Shown here in pieces: positions 56,810-64,000 of a stretch of 64,000 nt of DNA. Origin of the DNA: Heterocephalus glaber (taxonomy: Eukaryota > Chordata > Mammalia > Rodentia > Bathyergidae); NCBI RefSeq assembly GCF_000247695.1, contig NW_004624801.1:4638637-4702636 (forward strand), in the 5' to 3' direction. Numbering within the stretch: position 1 is the stretch's first letter; each line of letters starts with the position of its first letter. The position numbers and the translations under genes were made by a program. The notes beneath the pieces are model-generated. The model had not been told where the DNA came from. It searched no databases and saw only the letters and a program-made list of their open reading frames with translations.

Positions 56810-56960
56810 CGGGCACAGCCTGCACAAGCCTCCAGGGTCTCTTCTTCCTTTGTGAAGTGGGGTAACAGCACCTATATGGCTGGCCATCATGGGAATTAAA
56901 GGAGTGAGCTTAGTGCCTGGCATAGAAGTGCTCAATAAAGCTATTTACTGATGCTTATTT
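56810..56960 (+). repeat. MIR SINE
   Basis: The order of diagnostic pieces, TTGTGAAGTGGGGTAACAGC, then GGGAATTAAAGGAGTGAG, then TTAGTGCCTGGCATAGAAG and GCTCAATAAAGCTATTTAC, matches the 3' two-thirds of the mammal-wide MIR consensus with the divergence expected of an ancient copy. Confidence 0.8.
56934..56939 (+). terminator. TMEM104: Candidate TMEM104 poly(A) signal
   Basis: Canonical AATAAA within 'GCTCAATAAAGC', the conserved 3' end of MIR elements. It is the first canonical plus-strand AATAAA after the stop codon that I found. A second AATAAA lies at 57635-57640, beyond the B1-dID-like SINE. Confidence 0.5.
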
Positions 56961-59254
56961 CCCTTGTCACTCGCCAACCATAACTTTGCTTGTAGCCCAA
57001 GACCTAGAACTCACTCAAGACTCCAGACACCTAAGTGGTTTCATAGTCTTCTAATGAGAGGAGGATTGTAGCCACTGCTTACTGCAATTCACAAGCAGGA
57101 AACTGATCAGAATTCTTCAGGGTCTAGACAGCTTTTGGGGGAGATGGGTTGGCTCTAGTTCCCCAACCCCCTGCAAACTTGGAGAGCCCTCCCCTTTCAA
57201 AGAACAAGGCAGAGCCAGGCATTGTGGTGCACACCTATAATCCCAGCTACGCAGGAGACTGAAGCAGAATGATCGAAAGCTCAACACCAGCCCAGGGAAC
57301 TTAGTGAGGCCCTATCTCAAAATTACAAAGGGCTGGGGATGTAGCAGTCAGTGGTAGAGTGCCCCTGTGTTCGATCCCCAATATCGGGGGGAGGGGAACA
57401 GGCCAAAGCAGGAGAGGCTGGGTCCTGGTAGAGGACATCATACTGGTCCTTTTCTGAACCTCTGCCCTCTTCCCCCCAACCTAGCTCCCTGGGAAAAGCT
57501 GGAGTGGATGCAAGATTTTGGCTAAAGACAGATGAGAGAAAACAGCTAGGGAAGTAGCAGCAGGGAACCTGCTAAGACTATAAGATGATCCTACTGCCAG
57601 GGTAGTGACAGGGTCTCTCCCAACGTCCCACCAAAATAAACAATAGCCCTGGGGTGTCCCGTCCTTCAGGCCCTTCTTTAGGATGCTGTCACATCCATGG
57701 CATCACTTCCTTCTCCCCTGCTAGGCTCTCTGACTCCCTGGGAGATTCAGGATAGCCAGGGTGCTGTCCCTCTGGGAAGGAAGCCAGGACGCTCCCCATC
57801 TCCAAACCACGTCAGTGTCCTTCTTGTCTCTCCTTTGCCCAGGCTCACCCCTCCCATCTATTCCTAGAGAAGGAACACGGCAGCCAGAGCCTGGCCCAGT
57901 GAGCAGAAGCTGCCCCTCCTTAAAGCCAGCAGTAGGCTCAGCTCCACATTTGGCTCTTAATTAGCTTTCCAGTTCTTGGTTATTAATAATCTTGGGCAGC
58001 AAGCGGAGCAGCCTAGACCTCATGACTCCTCCCACCCTCACCTGCTTCAGCTTTCACCCCAGAGCTACACTGCAAACCTGGCTCAGGGAGGATAAGGGGG
58101 CAGGTCCAGGGCCTAGTGGCTAGCGCTTAACTCTATCACATTGTGACTGTGCCCAAGGTCAAGCTCCCTTCCAGAGCCCTGGCCACAGCACGCACCTAGA
58201 TTCACACTCCCCACCTGTTGTTGAGCCTCTGATCCTGGACCTTGCTCCAGCCAAGAAAATTCATATGGCAGAGGTGAACTTGACCATAATGGATGGGGGC
58301 GGGGGCTGTCACCTGTTCTTGGGGCTATCAGGCTCACCATGAATGGAGGTATAGCCCATCCTACCATTTCATCCCTAAACCAATACACAAAGGTCCAGTT
58401 CTCATGACTTTCACCCAAGCAGTGGGGTCTCTGGGAAATGAAAAGTATCCCTAGCTTCTTGGGCACCAGCAAGGAGCTGTGGGAGAGGGCACTGGCCAGA
58501 GACTCCAGTGGTCTTTGCATTCGGCCCTTCCTCCTCTCGACTATGTCCATGGAATTAATATCTGCCCAGCTTCCCACAACCTCAGAGGATGGCCAGGCCT
58601 CCACCTTACACCCTCAGCAGCTGGGGAAGGCTCTGACATTTGACAGTGCTCCTGTGTGCGTGGACTGGATGGCCACATGAATGCCTTTTCACTTCACAGT
58701 TACTGTGGGGGACAGATGTAGTTGCACATGTGAAAACATTTCATACTCTAAGCAAGAATTGTCTTTCGAGCTGGTGCAGGGCCAGTGACATGTAACAGCA
58801 AAAGGAGATTGGCCGGGAGCCCCAGAGGGAAGTTAGAGGGTTGGAATGATGGGTGGATTCTCCCACCTGAGCCTCACCTGATCCTAATGGTGCTTGGCAA
58901 AGATCCAGAGCCCACTGGGCAAATGCAGCCAGTCAGGGCACAGGCCAGTCCAGCAGGCTCCCCACAGCAGACCTTCCACAGCCTTTCCCACCTCGACAGT
59001 GTCAGGCTCCCAAGGGGTCCTTGGCAGGGAGTGACAGCCACAGCCCCGGCACATGTGGCTTCTGCTGCCTGGAGCCCCTTCCTCAGCTTCACCTACTCCC
59101 CACATCCCTCCCTCACACTCCTGAGACTGTCTCCCAGAGGAAGCTGCCCAGCTACCCCAGAGAGTCAGCCCACCTAGGATACTCCCATGATGCTCCTGTT
59201 GCCTACAGGCTATGGTGCCCCCTCCGGGATGCAGAATGAGGCAGCCAGGACCAG
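56961..59254. other. Intergenic region between convergent TMEM104 and GRIN2C
   Basis: About 2.3 kb between the inferred poly(A) sites. It holds a B1-dID-like SINE (57211-57389), an AATAAA at 57635, and an AT-rich homeobox-motif block at 57945-57995. I see no gene; the open frames on both strands are short and unrecognised. Confidence 0.65.
57211..57389 (+). repeat. B1-dID-like composite SINE
   Basis: GCCAGGCATTGTGGTGCACA, GCAGGAGACTGAAGCAGAAT, AACTTAGTGAGGCCCTATCT, then GGGCTGGGGATGTAGCAGTC and GTTCGATCCCCAATA. Confidence 0.8.
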
Positions 59255-59686
59255 TGAATTGGAAAAGGCCAGTTTAATGTCCCAGAGGAAACACCACCTA
59301 GATGGAGCAAGAAGCAGGATGGCCCTGTCCCAGCCCCAAGTTCCAGCCTCCACGCCCCCAACCCAAGGCCACAGCAGCCATGACCAGGGATTGGCTAATA
59401 TCAGGGCAGGGTCACCCTCTGGGGTCTTACTCCTTCTGCTCCCGTGACTCAGGCTGGGTGGGCAGGACTTCGTGTGATTATGGAGGCAGCAACAGCCCAG
59501 CCCACTCTAGGACCTGAGCCTGCTGAGGTCACAGAGGTGGCTGTGGAAGCCATCGCCTGCCAATCGGGTCCCGTGGCCAGGATTTCACAGTCGAAGCAAA
59601 GAAAAAAAGACCCATCTTGCCTGCCCCCTACCCTTGGCAGTGCCAGGCAGAGAATCCAGAGCAGCAGGAACGGAGCACCTGGCGCC
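59255..59686 (-). other. GRIN2C: GRIN2C 3' UTR with ATTAAA poly(A) signal
   Basis: On the minus strand the first plausible poly(A) signal after the stop is ATTAAA (plus-strand TTTAAT at 59273-59278), about 410 bases downstream. Cleavage would fall near 59255. A short 3' UTR is expected for this gene. The exact end is inferred. Confidence 0.65.
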
Positions 59687-63929
<4,243 letters not shown>

Positions 63930-64000
63930 CTGGGATGTGAAAGGGGGTGATGCTCAAGCTCTGATTTGTTTTTTCAGTGCTGGGGATTGAACCCAGGGCC
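63930..64000 (-). repeat. GRIN2C intron edge with truncated ID-type SINE
   Basis: The last 71 bases are intronic for GRIN2C. From about 63962 the sequence TTTTTTCAGTGCTGGGGATTGAACCCAGGGCC is the antisense 3' end of an ID-related tRNA SINE, cut by the window edge. Confidence 0.6.

Larger units (their letters stand above)
54142..56960 (+). other. TMEM104: TMEM104 3' UTR (probable)
   Basis: Noncoding sequence from the stop codon to a canonical AATAAA at 56934-56939. Weaker ATTAAA signals at 55690-55695 and 56231-56236 could give shorter forms. The last ~140 bases are a MIR SINE that supplies the AATAAA. The length of about 2.8 kb is consistent with the long TMEM104 mRNAs known in mammals, but the true cleavage site needs transcript data. 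Confidence 0.55.

Noticed and set aside
57635..57640. AATAAA as the main TMEM104 end
   Set aside because: It lies beyond a SINE and the earlier canonical signal at 56934. Kept only as a possible alternative.

Overview
This is nuclear DNA from a mammal, almost certainly a rodent. Interrupted genes with GT-AG introns are scattered among B1-type (7SL-derived) and ID-type (tRNA-derived) SINEs. The youngest ID copies share the core GGGATTTAGCTCAGTGG and end GATCCCCGGTACC plus an A tail. The B1, B1-dID-like and ID mix fits a hystricognath (guinea-pig-like) rodent better than mouse or rat, but this species guess rests on remembered repeat families. The gene order NAT9 - TMEM104 - GRIN2C matches human 17q25.

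Layout. At the left edge, on the minus strand, lies the first coding exon of NAT9 (1045-1121); the rest of NAT9 is off the window. NAT9 and TMEM104 diverge from a CpG-rich shared promoter (about 1640-2040) with two NRF1-type palindromes, ETS, CCAAT and GC boxes. TMEM104 runs on the plus strand over about 55 kb. Nine coding exons (2709-2753, 9527-9648, 12323-12404, 12804-12900, 13636-13716, 17357-17456, 17803-17911, 39674-39767, 53381-54141) join in frame to 496 codons plus stop. Introns 8 (21.8 kb) and 9 (13.6 kb) make up most of the window. A 3' UTR of about 2.8 kb follows, probably ending at an AATAAA inside an ancient MIR repeat (56934).

After a 2.3-kb intergenic gap comes GRIN2C on the minus strand, tail to tail with TMEM104. 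Its last five coding exons are present (63700-63929, 63156-63316, 62476-62663, 61106-61338, 59687-60817). They encode the pore loop, M3, the S2 half of the glutamate-binding domain, M4 and the whole cytoplasmic tail ending in the PDZ ligand ESEV. Upstream GRIN2C exons lie beyond 64000.

The three genes are not a functional pathway: NAT9 is a GNAT-family acetyltransferase, TMEM104 a transporter-like multi-pass membrane protein, GRIN2C an NMDA-receptor subunit. I found no RNA gene, CRISPR array, intact autonomous transposon or novel multi-gene system. The more interesting material is in the noncoding part: the bidirectional promoter, precise target-site duplications around about 17 young ID insertions, a long SINE-poor stretch in intron 8, several AT-rich homeobox-motif clusters that look like conserved regulatory elements, and a poly(A) signal donated by a MIR.
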